Source: Tolypothrix tenuis PCC 7101 (GTDB lineage: Bacteria; Cyanobacteriota; Cyanobacteriia; Cyanobacteriales; Nostocaceae). Taken from it: 64,000 nucleotides of DNA. Positions 63,174 through 64,000 of the stretch are shown in pieces. The translations under genes were made by a program, and so were the position numbers. Every line of letters begins with the position of its first letter. Position 1 is the stretch's first letter. Under the pieces are notes generated by a model. It worked only from the letters and a program-made list of their open reading frames with translations. It searched no databases and was not told the origin of the DNA. Location: NCBI RefSeq assembly GCF_002368295.1, contig NZ_AP018248.1, positions 5,160,798-5,224,797 on the forward strand, in the 5' to 3' direction.

Positions 63174-63779
63174 CTAGTTATAATCACGCCAAACGGCGAT
63201 TAAAGAACCTTGCACCTGTACATTCATCGCCGGAACTTCAATTGGTTGGTATTTAGCATTTGCAGGTTTGAGAGTCACGCGATCGCCACTACGATAAAAA
63301 CGCTTTAATGTAGTACCATGTCCTTCAACTCTGGCAGCAACAATGGTGCCATTTTTAAGTTGATTTGGTTCTGGTACTGGACGCAAAAATACTAAATCAC
63401 CATCAGCAATTAAATCTTCAATCATGCTGTCGCCAGCTACCCGCAAAGCATAACTTTGGGGAGGTAAGGCAAAATTAGTAATATCTAAATGTTCGACAGC
63501 ATCTGTGAAAGGTTCTATTAAACCTCCAGCAGCAATAGTACCTAAAATTGGTACACCTGTTGCTACAGGACGTAAAATCCGAATTGTGCGCGCTTTCCCT
63601 TCAGTCCATTCAATATACCCTTTAGTGCGTAAATGTTCTAAACGGCTTTGAATTGGTGCTGGTGACTTCAAATTCATCGCTTGCATCATTTGCCGAATTG
63701 AAGGCGAATGCTGATGCGTTCGGATGTATTCTGCCAGCCATTCATAAAGTTCTTGTTGAGCTTCGGTTAAACGTTCCAT
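63174..63779 (-). CDS. lexA: LexA repressor
   Basis: A 201-residue LexA. The N-terminal winged helix (about 1-70) has RQMMQAMNLKSPAPIQSRLEHL as recognition region. The autocleavage site is Ala84-Gly85 (IAAGG), and the catalytic dyad is Ser118 (GDSM) and Lys159 (TTLKR), so it should be self-cleaving; in some cyanobacteria LexA has lost cleavage residues, which is not the case here. A consensus-matching SOS box lies 33 bases upstream, predicting autoregulation. The upstream sequence of the adjacent XPB and Dnd genes showed no equally clear box on reading. Confidence 0.95.
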   Translation of the reverse strand: MERLTEAQQELYEWLAEYIRTHQHSPSIRQMMQAMNLKSPAPIQSRLEHLRTKGYIEWTEGKARTIRILRPVATGVPILGTIAAGGLIEPFTDAVEHLDITNFALPPQSYALRVAGDSMIEDLIADGDLVFLRPVPEPNQLKNGTIVAARVEGHGTTLKRFYRSGDRVTLKPANAKYQPIEVPAMNVQVQGSLIAVWRDYN

Positions 63780-63811
63780 AATTTTGTTGGGAAGTAATTA
63801 CAAATGTCCCT

Positions 63812-63825
63812 AGAACATTAGTACT
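63812..63825 (-). promoter_or_regulatory. LexA (SOS) box upstream of lexA
   Basis: On the minus strand the sequence AGTACTAATGTTCT fits the cyanobacterial LexA consensus RGTACNNNDGTWCB, as I recall it, at all defined positions. It is 33 bases upstream of the lexA ATG, consistent with autorepression. The remaining 175 bases to the window end hold no further feature. Confidence 0.8.
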
Positions 63826-64000
63826 ACATAAAATCCCATATAAGCAAGATAAAACTAAAAAGAATATATGGCAATCCGATTTAATTTTGGAATTGATTTG
63901 TAAAGATAGCGATTCTCAATGAGTTGTGAAATTACTGGTTAAGGTAAGAAACAGGAAAAAAGCAGGTACAAATGTACTTTTGGTTTCACAAATGAAATAG

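Overview
The window looks like chromosomal DNA of a filamentous, probably heterocyst-forming (Nostoc/Calothrix-type) cyanobacterium. The evidence is the dense GCGATCGC (HIP1-like) octamers, the heavy load of short interspersed repeats (CCCCAATC/CCCCAGTC heptads, AATTACGAATT-type and AATTCAAAATTC-type runs), very large multidomain sensory kinases, and a sigC-furA-[peptidoglycan-binding protein]-cobN order that I recall from Anabaena/Nostoc. No rRNA, tRNA, transposase gene or CRISPR array was seen.

Layout. 1-3.3 kb: a tetrapyrrole set with hemN (cut by the window edge) and heme oxygenase on the minus strand, divergent from acsF, the oxidative Mg-protoporphyrin ester cyclase. This trio resembles the micro-oxic chlorophyll/bilin gene set of other cyanobacteria. 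3.4-11.8 kb: a mostly minus-strand gene set of a SWIM-like zinc protein, a 462-residue unknown, a VWA protein, a MoxR-type AAA+ ATPase and a 938-residue DUF5682-like protein, with an opposing Uma2 nuclease gene inserted. 12.4-16.9 kb: mntH, a secreted TPR protein, two small unknowns, then a gene-free stretch with a 21-bp tandem array and nested inverted-repeat elements. 17.0-22.6 kb: a 1723-residue fusion of an OmpR-type regulator with a complete hybrid phosphorelay kinase, plus a lone receiver. 22.7-31.9 kb: housekeeping genes (2OG oxygenase, comM, HIT protein, lipA, gpsA, sigC, furA) and the convergent peptidoglycan-binding gene. 32-41.3 kb: cobN, a GAF histidine kinase, overlapping nanE-ackA, and an unknown membrane-anchored protein. 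41.5-44.9 kb: a CHASE-PAS hybrid kinase. 45.9-63.0 kb: a DNA-processing and defence island with an XPB-type helicase and its Bax1-like (DUF790) nuclease, an MGME1-like exonuclease, and phosphorothioation (Dnd) genes dndC, dndB, dndD, a Dnd-associated protein and a Dnd-associated helicase. Within it lie an AT-rich DGQHR/HEPN-like gene pair, a Uma2 gene and an SLH-DUF3370 surface protein. 63.2-63.8 kb: lexA with a matching SOS box.

How things fit together. The Dnd genes would place sulfur on DNA (DndC/D) under control of a DGQHR protein (DndB), with the helicase as a likely restriction partner. dndA and dndE were not found. The furA/cobN-operon convergence suggests the known furA antisense arrangement is conserved. 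The most striking non-coding signals are a 126-bp non-autonomous mobile element present three times with 10-bp target duplications, four interspersed repeats carried in frame inside cobN, repeat-derived start codons for gpsA and nanE, and a 175-bp element nested inside another repeat with an 11-bp target duplication. The strongest candidate for an undescribed system is the DGQHR plus HEPN-like pair inside the Dnd island; the MoxR/VWA/SWIM/DUF5682 set is second.
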